Assembly (NCBI GenBank): GCA_003049465.1
Contig: PYSS01000014.1
Coordinates: 372,001 to 436,000, forward strand
Reading direction: 5' to 3'
Length of the DNA stretch: 64,000 bases
Origin: Magnaporthiopsis rhizophila
Taxonomy: Eukaryota > Ascomycota > Sordariomycetes > Magnaporthales > Magnaporthaceae
Shown: positions 42,895 to 54,085 of the stretch, piece after piece
Position numbering within the stretch: the stretch's first letter is position 1
Layout of the letters: each line of letters begins with the position of its first letter
The notes under the pieces: model-generated
Seen by the model: only the letters and a program-made list of their open reading frames with translations
The model's database searches: none
What the model was told of the DNA's origin: nothing
Position numbers and translations under genes: made by a program

Positions 42895-45650
42895 ATGTCC
42901 GACATGGCAACCAATGGGCTAGCAGGAGGAGCCCAGCAACTTGGGGTCTCGCGCCCGTTGAAGGTGTTGATCGTCGGGGCTGGTCCGTTACCCCCTGTCT
43001 GTGCCCGGCGTGTTGTACTTTGCTAAACTTGCACTCGATACAGGCATTTCAGGGCTCACTGCAGCTGTTGGCCTCCGCCGTGAAGGCCATGTCGTCACGG
43101 TAAGTTTGGTCGCCCACCCAAACATTTACTGCGGCTCTTGCGTTTTGAGACGACTAGGACTGACCGATGCGGTACCCATTCTCTCCCACCATTTAGCTTT
43201 TCGAACGCTCGGACCTGGCGCGAGAGATTGGCGCAGCCATCCACCTTGGGCCCAACTGCAACGGCATCCTCCGCAGGCTCGGAGTCTATGCCGAGAACAT
43301 TGGCGCGAATCCGATCCATGGCGTAGGTCTGACTGGAAGCTGAACTCGGCTCCTCTACCCACAAACAGGACACTGACATTGGCCTTAGATCGTCGAGCTT
43401 GACGGCCGGGGAAAAGTGACATCCGACGTTGACCTCAGGGAGTGGCTGTCGATGTGGCAGCACGTACGTTCGCTCATGGCTAGAATTTCCTCTCACTGGC
43501 TAGTTTCTCCAAACTGACTGAAAATCCCGATACCCTTCGATACAAAAACAGCCATGGCTGCTCTCCCACCGCGTGCAGCTCCATGAGGAGCTTAAGCGCC
43601 TGGCCACGTCGCCCAGCGGCGAGGGGACGCCTGCGACGCTCAGGACGTCGAGCCGGGTCGTCGCCGTCGACGTTGACACGGCGACGGTGACGCTCGAGGA
43701 CGGGGCCTCCTTCTCCGGAGACTTGGTCCTGGGAGCAGACGGAGTTAGCGTGCGTCGATGGACCACCATTTCATCCAAATATTGCCGAGTCAAGAAATGC
43801 TAAGGCGAAAAGACTCTATTATCCAGTCTGTTACGCGAGCTGCTGTGGTTGGGCCCGACCTCAAGCCCTTCGGGTCCGGCAAGAGCGCCTTCAGGTTTCT
43901 TATTCCCAGGAGCCGGATCCGCGAGAACCCCGCAACGGCGAGCTTGGCCGAGCGCGACGGCCACCTGTACATGTGGATCGGCGCAGACAGACGGCTCGTC
44001 ATGTACCCGTGCTCGGACAACACCGTCATGAACTTTGCCGCCATCCACCCGAGCGGCCTGTCGGCATCCAAAGGCGAGGGTGAGTACGATGATGCGTGCG
44101 GAAAGAGAAGAGCAGCTGTTTTGACATTTCTGTGTTTGTAACAGGGTGGAACCGCAGCTCGACCAAGGAGGTGCTCCTCGACGTTTGCAGCAACTTCGGT
44201 GCCACCGTCCGAGCTCTCCTGGAGATGGTGGACGCCGAGCTGGACGGGCTCAAAGTCTGGACGCTGCTCGACATGGACCGCATCCCCAGCTGGCACAAAG
44301 GCCGACTCGCCCTGATGGGCGACGCCGCCCACCCATTTTTGCCGCATCTGGGGCAAGGAGGTAAAAACTGTTTCCCACGGCCCATGGTATCTATCTCAAA
44401 CCCATAGCTAACTTTTTTCCCCCCGCAACGTAGGAGGCATCGCCATCGAGGACGCCGCCTCCATATGCGTGCTCCTCCCGCGCGGCACCCTACCCGACGA
44501 GATCCCCGGGCGCCTGGCCCTGTACGAGAGGATCCGCGACGAGCGCGCCCACAAGGTGCAGCACTTTACCCGGCTCGCCGGCGCCGACGACGGGGGTAGC
44601 AGCAATGGCGCCAAGCGCGAAGACTTCCACAATATGGAGCCCACGCGGTACAGCTTTGGCCACGACGAGTGGCACAACTCGACGCGCGCGCTCAGGGAGC
44701 ACCTCTGGCGGTCGCGAGACGACCCCGCCTTGCGCTGGCGCCAGCCCGTCTCTTTCGGACCCATGCCGGGCCCACGGTCGGTCCACGCAGGCCGCGCCGG
44801 GGCGTCGGTGTGCGACGACGACGCGCGCTTCACGACGTGGTCGGTGCGGTTCCGGGCGTCGAGGACGTACCTCGAAACGCTGTTTCCCACCCCCGAATTC
44901 TCCTTCTCGGGCCCGGGCACCGTCGCCGAGGCGACCCTGTTGTGCTCGGAGCTGAGCAACCTACGCTGGCTCGGTGGTGGCGGCTACCGGTACCTGGGCC
45001 TGTGGATCCACGGGGCTCAATGCAAGCCGCAGCAGCAGCAGCAGCAGAACGGCGGCGGTGGGGAGAGGAAGACGGTGCACGGCTCGTTCCTGCCGGTCCT
45101 GTTCGAGTCGAGCGCGGACCCGATCGTGACGGGGCGGGAGGAGCTGGGGATGCCGAAGCTGTTTTGCGACATTGACATCATCGACGGCGCGGCCGGCAAG
45201 GCGGAGACGGCGACGACTGCCAGCACCAGCATCGTGTGTAGCTGGCGGGGCACGCCCTTTTTGTGCATGCACATGGGCGGTTCTGAAGCGGACCCCGTCG
45301 AGCGGGAAGCGACGCGGACGAACGGGGCGACGAAAGAGGCTTCCCCTGCTTCTCAGTACACGCTGGTCTATCGTTACGTGCCGGGCGTTGGCGCGCCAGG
45401 GCAGCAGCCAGACGCCGCGTACCCCGTGCTCGTACCGGAGCCTTCTTCTTCCTCGACCTCCCGGGTGGTTCAGAAGACGAGCTGCTTCAAAGACAGCCGG
45501 CTCGAATTCATGCCGGGGGACTGGGAGAGTCTGCCGACGCTGCACAACGTCGCCGCGGGTCTTGCTGGGATTCCCATCTACGGGATTGTCGAGGGCAAGG
45601 TGGAACAGGGACGGGGAGTGGCCATGTTCCCCCACGTAGAGCGGATTTGA
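42895..45650 (+). CDS. FAD-dependent monooxygenase fused to acetoacetate-decarboxylase-like domain
   Basis: Predicted exons are 42895-42982, 43044-43099, 43197-43322, 43389-43463, 43552-43749, 43827-44079, 44145-44360 and 44434-45650, encoding 742 residues. The first half is a salicylate-hydroxylase-type flavoprotein: FAD dinucleotide motif VLIVGAGISGLTAA, LLSHRVQLHEELKRL, DG motif VLGADGVS, and GD motif LALMGDAAHPFLPHLGQGGG. It should hydroxylate an aromatic or similar substrate with NAD(P)H and O2. From about residue 440 a second domain contains FPTPEFSFSGPGTVAEATL and PIVTGREELGMPKLFCDI, which match acetoacetate-decarboxylase-like folds. A polyQ run (CAG repeats, about 45028-45047) sits in this half. 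No stop or splice separates the halves, so it is one protein. The tail converges with the transcription factor. The substrate is unknown. Confidence 0.88.
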
Positions 45651-45905
45651 GGGTAACCTGTGTGGTTGGTTTGTTGGTTAGCCATGAGAGATTGATTATC
45701 TTGTAGTTACGCATCGAAATAGACTTGGAACTTTGTTGTCTGGTTTATCGCCCTTGACGCTGCCGGCCGCCAAGATCCATGTATGAAAGCAGGATTTGGC
45801 TATATACTTAGTTTCTATTTGCAGTAAAACAGTGTCTCGCGCTCGACACAGTGTGGTTTCAAGGTTGCAGTGAAAATCATTGCCCATAGGCAGCCTCCGG
45901 CCAGT

Positions 45906-48900
45906 TTACCCAGTCTGTCCGCTCATGGCTGCGTCCAGCTGCGCAACAAACTCCATCATCGGCCCCGCTGCCGATCTCTGCAGCGCCTCCATCAGCCGCA
46001 ACAACCTCTCCACCAGGTACGGCCTGGCCAGGCCGTTGAAATTGTCACGCAGGATCCCGATGGCTGGGCTCAGCGCCGCCTCCGGATCTCCCAGTGACAC
46101 CACCGCGGTTTCAGACCCAGAACCGCTACTCAGCAAGCACGGCCTGCCCACCCCGAAGCACGTCCACTGCTGCGTGGCCAGATGGTCATCTCCGTTCAGG
46201 CAGACCTTGTCCGCCAAATCCTCCTCACCACCGCCGTTGCGCTGCCCCTGTCCCTGTCCCCGCCGCCGCCGCTCCCTCTGTGCGGCGAGCAGGCTCCATA
46301 CCCAGAGCACCAACGTGGCCTGGTACACCCCCACCGCCACGGGACCCAACGCCGTGCCTCGGGGTGCCCGCTTCGCCAAGTGCAGGACCCGCCCTGCGTG
46401 CGCGATTGCCCTCCGGGCCGCCTCCCCACTGGCTCCGTCGGCTCCGCCGGCCCAGCCAGCCAAGGCGCCGTACGCGGCCCGCGCGTGCTCGGGTCCCTCC
46501 ATGCCCGCGAAAACCTGCACCTCCTCAAACGGGGTGTGCAGGTGCATCTGGATCAGCTCGAGGCGCATGGAAAGCATTGTGGAGTGCACCTGGGCTGCCA
46601 CATCGTTGTTGTCCTGTCTTCCTTCTTGGCTGCCGGCAGATGGGCACGACGGAAGCGTGGAGCCATTGTTTGTGTCCAAGACCAGCCTGAACTGCGCCAG
46701 CAGCTTGAGCAGCTCGTCCCGGCGGCTGGTCAGGATAAATGGACTCGAGAGGCACGAGGACCCTTTGGCACCGCCGCCGCCGCCGGCCGTCGCAAGCGAC
46801 CGGTGCAGGGCGGACAGCTGCATGCACTCCCACGCGAGCGACCAGGCGCAGGTGAGAAAGGCGTCCTTTGCAAATGCGGTGTCCGCGGCCATGTTGGCAC
46901 GCGGTGACTGGAACGTGGCGAGGTCGCCGAGGTAGTCCGCGACCGAGGGCGGCGACGGCGGCGGCCGGCTGCTACTTGCCACCGGGGATGGCTGGGAAGA
47001 CGACTCGTGGTGGAGCTGGAGCGATTGTTGCTGCCACTGCTGGGCTGTAGGCGCGGCCCAGAGGGCGGGCGCGCACGGCAGCGGCAGGGTCAGCTCCGCG
47101 TACGAGACGAGAGGGCCGGTCAGGAGGTACATGGACGAGTCGTGATCGTGCTGCGCTATGCGGAAGGCGGTGCGCTTGAAGGACTCCTGTTCGACCCACG
47201 CGTGCCACGCCATCTCCGGGGGAGAGGATGACGTGCCGCCGCTCCAGTGGTCGCCAGCGTCGCCGGTATCTTCGGTGTCGGGACCATCGAGGACCGCCGC
47301 CTTGGCCGGGGCGTAGCTGGACTTGCGAAACCGGCCATCGCGCCGGATCATTGTCAGGATCGCCTGCAGTGAGCTCTCGGCGATCTCGACCTTGCGGCCC
47401 CGCCCGCTCCACAGGCCGATCTCGAGGTTGATGAGGTAGGCCTGCATGAGCTCGAGGTTCCGGCATAGCGTGTTGTCGCTTTCCCAAACCCTGGGGACGG
47501 CGACGCGGACGCACTCCTGCATGGCATAACCTAGCTTGGCGAGGGTCGGATCCGCCGTCACGACCGCGCCCGCCGCCGCCATGGCCAGCAGCAGCTCCGG
47601 CCGCTTGCGGTTCGGGTCCAGGGTTGGAGTGTGGATGAAGGAACACGCTCGCGGCAGCGGTGAGGCGAGGAAGTGCTGGATCAGCGCGTCCAGCAGCTCG
47701 GCGCTGGGGAACGCCGCGACGGCTTTGGGCAGGTTCTCGGGCCGGCACGACTGGATGACGGTGGTTAGGATATTATCGCGGACCGAGGTGTCCAGGTGAC
47801 AGGCTGGGTAGATGGTCCGTGAAAGCCGTATATGTGATTCTGGAGATGGATTGTCCCGGGAGCCCGAAGGCAGCGAGAGGTTCTGTTCCTCTGCCGCGCC
47901 GTGGTCTCTAGGGCTCGGCCGGAAGCGCCAGTGGTGGTTCCGGAATGCCTCGGATGCGGCCGAAGCCGGATTTCCCGCCGGGTCTGGGCTTCGCGTTGGT
48001 AAAGGCTGCCGCGAAGAAGGGTGCTCGGGGCGGGTGTCCCCGTCCTCGGGCGCGATCGCGGTGCTGTGGGCTATGCCGAGGAATCGTAGGTCCACATCAC
48101 CAAGAGCAATCTCGGGGAATGATTGGTTGATGTCTAGAGCATCTCCGCCAGCTCCGGACCACAGCCCGGGAAGAAAATCCCAGTCGGCAAGCGACGGTGT
48201 GCAGAACTCGGCGGGGAGACCGGGGTGGGCAAACCCGTTGAGTTCGTTGTCTACAAGGGAGGCACGTCAGAGGACTGAGTCTCGCGCTTATTCTCCACGT
48301 GAGTGAACGCCTCGACGCCGAGAACACGAACACATACCTAATATTCCCTGTGCAGCCAAGGGGACAACAGCGTCTGTGGAAGCACCAAAGTCGCCGGTCT
48401 CTTGATGGAGGTCGTCCGCGATAGCACTAGATTGCAGAGGGACGGATGGGCTGACTGCCGGCCTCGCCGCCGTCTCGGACATGTCCAGCAACGGCATGGA
48501 TTCCTCAGGCTGCACTTGGAGACTGGCCGCCACAGAAATGGGCGTCGCCAACAAATGTCTCGTCTCCTGCGATGCTGGGCGTATATCGGAGCGGGGCGCT
48601 TCGCCGTTATCGTCGTTGTCATCGTTATCGCCCTCGCCGTCGTCTTCGTCGTGTTCATCGGCACGCGCGAAGACGCACTCCAGCCCCTTTTGGGCGCAGC
48701 GCCGGCACGGCTTGGACTCGGTACACCGCACATGATTGACGGCGCAGGGTCGGCACGCACGCGTCACGCGGCCGGGCACCTCGGCCGCCGCGACAGCAGC
48801 AATGCGCGACCGGTTGTTGACCTTTGCGTTGCGCACCTCGTGTGCTGCCACATGGCGCCGAAGGAGGTCCCTGTGATGCTTGCAGTTAGCACTGCAAGCA

Positions 48901-49232
48901 GTCTGGCCGGGACACCAAAGATGGCAATCAGCCGTGCCAAGCACTTGGTTGTGCGCCCGTGCCACACCGACCTACGTTCTCGAGAACGACTTGCCGCAAA
49001 TGGAGCAGCGGTGCGGCTTCGAGCCGGTATCTACAGGCGGGATGGGCTGTCAGTTCCACTGCGTGCGTGCCTTGGCTCGCTGGTCCTGTCTGTGCCTACG
49101 AGAACGAATGTGGCGGGCCAGGTGGTCCAGCCGATTGTAGTGGCGCTTGCACGACCCGCACTGGAACAGCCCTGTTTCATTGGAGGGCGGCGGCGTGCTG
49201 CAACCACCCCTCGCGGCTCCGGTGCTGCTCAT
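45906..49232 (-). CDS. C2H2 + Zn2Cys6 fungal transcription factor
   Basis: Predicted minus-strand exons are 49232-49100, 49030-48976, 48870-48338 and 48250-45906, encoding 1021 residues. Two C2H2 fingers lie at the N-terminus (FQCGSCKRHYNRLDHLARH and HRCSICGKSFSRTDLLRRH); each splice join completes a finger. A Zn2Cys6 cluster follows with exact spacing (CRPCAVNHVRC, then TESKPCRRC and AQKGLEC), then an acidic stretch. The long C-terminal half is the fungal transcription-factor middle-homology region (TIYPACHLDTSVRDNILTTV and onward, including LLLAMAAAGAV). The triple arrangement is known among ascomycete regulators. It probably binds DNA in the nucleus. It is divergent from the ALDH-like gene (425 bp between starts) and convergent with the monooxygenase fusion, so it may control one or both. 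Confidence 0.9.
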
Positions 49233-49657
49233 GGTTCCGGATCGCTGGATCTCAAAAGTCAAGTCGGGTAATGTAGGGAGTTGGTGGGGGAGTCGGGACG
49301 GAAACAGCACTAGAAAGAGAGGGCCGAAGGTTTCGGTATTGTACTTGGGAGCGGATCGCTCGGGAATGCGCCCCCACCCTTCCCGATGAGGGGAGAAAGT
49401 GCGTAATCGGCATTTGGCAAATGCAGGCCTTCCCTGTACTCGGCTTTTGCGTACCTTGCTTCGCCGCGTTCAAATTCATTGATGTGGCACGCGTAGCTAG
49501 CCAGCCTGCAGTTATCTATCCTGCACGTCTCCTCATTTTGGAGCTTGACGAGATTCTGCCTCGGGAGCAGCCAGCAGCACTCATGATATAGCCACCACAT
49601 TCCAGCACTTTGCCCATCAATATCATAACCACCATCACCATCATCACCACCATCATC
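49233..49657. promoter_or_regulatory. Divergent promoter between transcription factor and ALDH-like gene
   Basis: 425 bp between the two start codons. A CAT/CAC-rich stretch (about 49622-49657) directly precedes the ALDH-like ATG. I see no palindrome that I can assign as an operator. Confidence 0.4.
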
Positions 49658-51421
49658 ATGCCCAAGCCCTTCGGCAAGGTCAGGTCCGCCGCCATCGACG
49701 GCAGGGCCCTCAACCCCATCTTCCGCAAGCTCCAGCTGAGGCGGCTGCACGACTTGCTCTCGGATAAGGCCGCCGAGATCCAGGACGCCCTCGCCGGTGA
49801 CGTGGGAGACAGCCGCGTGCGCGCCGCCGAGGCCCAGCTCGAGTACTGGCTGGCCATGCGGGTCCTGAGCCAGGAGTGGGCCTCCCTGGACACGGGGAAG
49901 GCCCTGCATGACGAGTATGCTGTCTCGCGGGGCCAGAACAGCTTGGGGAGGGAGCCGGTAGGCATCGTCGTCATCCATCCGGCCAGACATTCCTTCTTGT
50001 TCGCCCTCATGTCGGCACTCGCCCCGGCTTTGGCGGCGGGAAACTGCGTGATTGTTCACGTGAGTATTCATCTGTTCACTTTCCAGGCAGCACCCACTGA
50101 ATCGATCTTGGCCGCCGTGACAGACCGAGCAGACTTTGCAGCGGACTCCCCGCCTGGTCCTGGACCTCGTCGCCCAGGCTCTCGACGGCGAAATCTTTGC
50201 GGTGGCAGACTCCCCGCCCAGCGACTCTGAGATCGGGTACCCCCACGTCCGCGTTCTCCAAAATGGCATCGCCGACGGCAGCAGCAACATCGTCCCCTCG
50301 CACCACCTCGTCTCGGATTCGGGCGTCCGGGTCGCGGCCGTGGTCGAGCGCGACGCCGACCTCGACCTAGCTGCGCGGGAGCTGGTGCGCGCGCGCTTCG
50401 GCTTCCGCGGCAGCCCACCTCCTTATGCGCCCGATGTGGTGCTGGTCAACGAGTGGGTGAAACCCAAGTTCATGGAGGCCGTCGTCCGGCATGCCGTCAG
50501 GTTTTCGTCGCCTGAGACCAAGGGAAAGCGGCCTTCGCCTGTCCCCGGCCACGGGCAGAGTCTCTCCGAGAAGCTCAAAGGAGAGAAAGGGTTGAATGTG
50601 GTGTCGTGGAGTTCGACTGGGATAGTGGTGGATGTCGAGGACAGGTCCGCCAGCTTTTGTTTCTTTGTCCATCTCCCCGATCGACCCAAGGCTCTGACAA
50701 CAGGCTTCACAGGCAATCCTCGATTCTGCGCAGCAAAGTGCATGAGAACTGCCTGCTCGTCCATGCTACCACGAGCATAGACGACGCCATCGATGTCGCA
50801 AATAGGTAATCACGTCAAGCCAAGGGCTGCGAGCAGGCCTTCCAAAGGGATACAAGTCTGACACGTCAACCCACAGGAACGGTCGTCTCGGGGCGGCCTA
50901 CATCTTCGCCAAGCCAGCACCAGCCAAGTACATCTGCCAATTCCTTGGCACCCCGCTGTCGTTTGTCAACCACTGTCCGACGAGTCTTCTCTGTGAGTTT
51001 GATCGGGAGTCTTCTCAGCATAAAACTCTCGATTTCTTCATCCTCCGCTGACTGATAAACAGTCTGGCCCATGACGCCGCAAAACCTAGCCGGCGACCTG
51101 TCCAATTTTTCGCCCTACGGTCAAGATGTGTTTTCCCTCCCCAAAACACAAATCGTCGCCCCGTCCGCGCAGGAGACCTCGCTGGCGAAGGCGCTCCAGC
51201 TGGATCCGCCAGGCCGCGGGTTAGGCGCTGCGCTGGCACTGGAAGCGGCGGCTAAGCTCCCTGCGTTGGAGCGGCCGTATCCAGGGGTTCGGGGCTTGCA
51301 TTTCTTCATGCAGGGAATTCTAACTGGAGGGATCTTGCTACTGTCCCCGGTTCTTACCGCTGTTGGGGTCGGTTCGTATTATGGGGTTGCGTACTTAAAG
51401 CACGCGTTTTATAAGTCGTAA
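49658..51421 (+). CDS. Aldehyde-dehydrogenase-like protein lacking the catalytic Cys, with C-terminal membrane segment
   Basis: Predicted exons are 49658-50059, 50124-50644, 50713-50805, 50877-50992 and 51063-51421, encoding 496 residues. The ALDH fold is clear: GREPVGIVVIHPARHSF, LAAGNCVIVH, then HENCLLVHATTSIDDAIDVA and GRLGAAYIF. At the place where active ALDHs have GQxC before the strand VLVxE, this protein has RGSPPPYAPDVVLVNE (residues 230-244), so the nucleophilic cysteine is missing. The Glu region (AAVVERDADLDL) is also atypical. The C-terminus has a strong hydrophobic stretch (ILTGGILLLSPVLTAVGVG, about 463-482), a likely membrane anchor. Related fungal ALDH-like proteins with this SP-Y-APD string exist; their role is unknown to me. 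It borders the second AT-rich block. Confidence 0.85.
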
Positions 51422-51759
51422 GAGAGACAAATTAAAAAGCTCGTAATATTTCAAGCAAATTTGAAAGTAAAGGTGTTTTAATTTTTTTATACTAGTTTTC
51501 CAACTGTTTAATTTTTAATTTATAAGTCGGGTACCCCCTATCCGACTAGCCACTTATCAGACCATTTTAATCTTATCTGGAGACGGCACGACCTTACACC
51601 GCTACTCCCGCATATCTCGATGAAAATGCATCCGTTTTTCATAATTGTTACTGCATTTTATAAGTAAAAAAATAAAAAAGCAATATATTGAAAACCAAAT
51701 TATAAAGGCTTGCCGTTTAACTGATAGCGGCATCTTAATCCGGGGGGTTACCGCCATAT
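51422..51759. other. AT-rich transition with a possible transposon terminus
   Basis: No gene. At 51523-51551 TA is followed by AGTCGGGTACCCCCTATCCG, similar in layout to the pogo-type terminal repeat at 24522. A matching right end is not visible in the window. Confidence 0.35.
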
Positions 51760-52180
51760 TGTTACGACCACGCTAAAGGTGACAGGGGACGAAAGGGCTG
51801 GGCGAAGCCCCCAGCAGTGCGCCTTTAACCCGCAGTCACTAGACCAAGGGTCACGTGGCTAGGTTACCGAAACAAAAATACGATCTGTGATTTATCAGAC
51901 AAATTATAAAGCAAAATATAATTTGTAATTTGTTAAAGAAATTACAAATTAAAGGATAAGGCACTAGGGAAAAAGTATACCTAAGGCGTATATAAAAAGG
52001 AGATTTTTTTTCCTTTTTAAATCTTAATTAAGATTTTTATTGACAGGAGTGGGTTTCTTCTGTTAAGTTGGCTCGGAGATCTCCAAAAAGGGTGAATAAC
52101 AATCTTTATAATCTGGGAAAATCCTATTATTATGCACAAAAAGGAAGGAATTTATCTGCCTAATAAAGGGCAAAGGACTG
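51760..52180 (-). repeat. Diverged, truncated LTR related to Gypsy family 2
   Basis: Starts TGTTACGACCAC and continues with the CCCCCAGC...CGCCTTTAACCCGCAGT core found at the ends of family-2 LTRs. It then has TTTATCAGACAAATTATAAAG-like units resembling the 523-bp LTRs at 53563 and 60293. It appears cut off by the LTR at 52181. Confidence 0.6.
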
Positions 52181-52647
52181 TGTTACGACCACAGCAGGCA
52201 GGGGACAGAAGGGCTGGGGCTAATCCCCAGCGGAACGCCTTTACCCCGCAGTTATAAAGGCCAAAGGCCAAATAACTAAGGCCAAGCTAGCACAGGAAGT
52301 TACGTAATTAGGCACTCACCTAAACACGGATAATATACCTGCTATAAATATAACAAATATAGCACAGTAATATATTTGCTATAAATATAGCAAATATAAC
52401 ACGGATATAATAAAGGAATTTAGGGATATATATAAAAGGATTTCCTATTGTGTTGGATAAATTTTAACTGAAATTTCGGCATTAGTTAACCTAAATTAGC
52501 TCCAAAATATCCTTTTGGGCAAATAATAACAAATAATTATTTTACCAAAACCCCCAAACCTTGTGCAAAGCAACCTTATAAACCAGTACTGTTTAATATT
52601 GCCCTTAAATACCTTATTTTAGAAGCAGAAAATTTATAATTGTAATA
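52181..52647 (+). repeat. 5' LTR of the outer Gypsy element
   Basis: 467 bp, reverse-complement orientation relative to the LTRs at 34587 and 53563. Its AT-rich middle repeats (GCTATAAATATAGCAAATATA) belong to the same subtype as the 491-bp LTRs. Confidence 0.85.
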
Positions 52648-52689
52648 TTTTAACTGATCCTGTTTAGCATTTACCGGAGGTATAAGCAA

Positions 52690-53562
52690 TAAATAATTAT
52701 ATCGATTGCAACTAAAAAAATCGAAACCGTTATTATTAATAACAAGGATTATAATAATCCTGTTACCGCCCTAAAAATTTTTATCGAAAAATTCGAAAAA
52801 TTTAAAAAACAATCCAAAATTATTTTTACCTATAAATTTTTTACCCCGGATAAATATGATAAAAAAAAAGGCAAATTTAAAATTTTCCTTACGGAATGCA
52901 AAAGCTATTTTAAATTTTACCAGGATAATTTTTAAAACGATTATTAAAAAATGGCCTATACTGCTATTTATTTGGATAACAAAATTAAAGATTGGTTCAA
53001 ACCCGTGTGGGCCAATTATTTTAAAAAAAATAACAAATTAAACAAATTTATTAAGCTAATATTTGCAAATTTCGATAAATTCGGCAAAAAAATTGCCAAA
53101 ATTTTCGGGCAGATGGACGAAAAAAAAATAGCCAAAAAAAAATTATTTTAGCTGCGCTAAAAAGAACCAGCATCTATTTATACCGCTAAATTTCAGCGAT
53201 TTGTTAATAAACTTAACTGGATAAAAAATACCAAAATATTTTAATTTTATTAAAAATTAAAGGATAATATTAAGGATAAATTGGCCAAAAAAGAAAAGCT
53301 TAAGGATTTTGTCGATTATATTACTAAAAGTATTTATATTAGCAATTAATTATATAAACGATATTTGGAAAAAAAGGTTTAGCAATCCTAGCCAATATAA
53401 TAAAATAATAAAATAAACCAGAAAAAAGCCAAATAATAATAATTTATTGCGTATAAAATGCATTTAGGATTTATAAATTTATTTATAAGGGTTATATATT
53501 TTTAGTAGCAAAAAAATAGCACGGGAAATAAAAATATATTAAATAGCAAAATGCTAAAAATG
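52690..53562 (+). pseudogene. Gypsy gag fragment (left part)
   Basis: Reads IEKFEKFKKQSK, then YTAIYLDNKIKDWFKPVWAN and IFANFDKFGKKIAKIF, the capsid-like region of the family-2 gag, with stops between pieces. Interrupted at 53562 by the nested copy. Confidence 0.7.
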
Positions 53563-54085
53563 TGTTACAAACGGTTCTCTGCTCCTAGGGTAGGGTACGC
53601 TAGAAAAGGCGCTGAGCAGTAAAATTTCCACAAAGTTGCTTGTGCTGGGAATTGGGGTAATAACAAAGGTCTCGATTGCTTGCCCAAAGGGATGCTTTAA
53701 AGCTAATTTAAATTGATTAATGCCGAAACCTTAGTTAAAAGCTTTCTAACACAATAAAACAGCCTCCTTTTATACCCGTAAAGGTTTTGCGTGTAACTTT
53801 TGATCCGTCCCTGGACCACAGATCAATTAATTTATAATCCGTTATAAAATCACAAATTATTATTTTAATTTATAATCTGTTATAAAATTACAAATTATTG
53901 CTTTGATTTATAATTTATTATAAAATTATAAATTATGCTTTATTTAGCTAACCGTTTTGTTATATAACTCTTTTTTTACCCTGGCCTTAGTTTTGTAGCC
54001 TTTGGCCATTTTAATTGCGGGGTAAAGGCGAACCGCTGGGGGTTAGCCCCAACCCTTTTGCCCCTTACCAGTTGTGGTCGTAACA
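53563..54085 (-). repeat. LTR (3' in element orientation), 523-bp subtype
   Basis: Contains about 43-bp tandem units built on TTTATAATCTGTTATAAAAT around 53830-53940. Same length as its partner at 60293. Confidence 0.9.
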
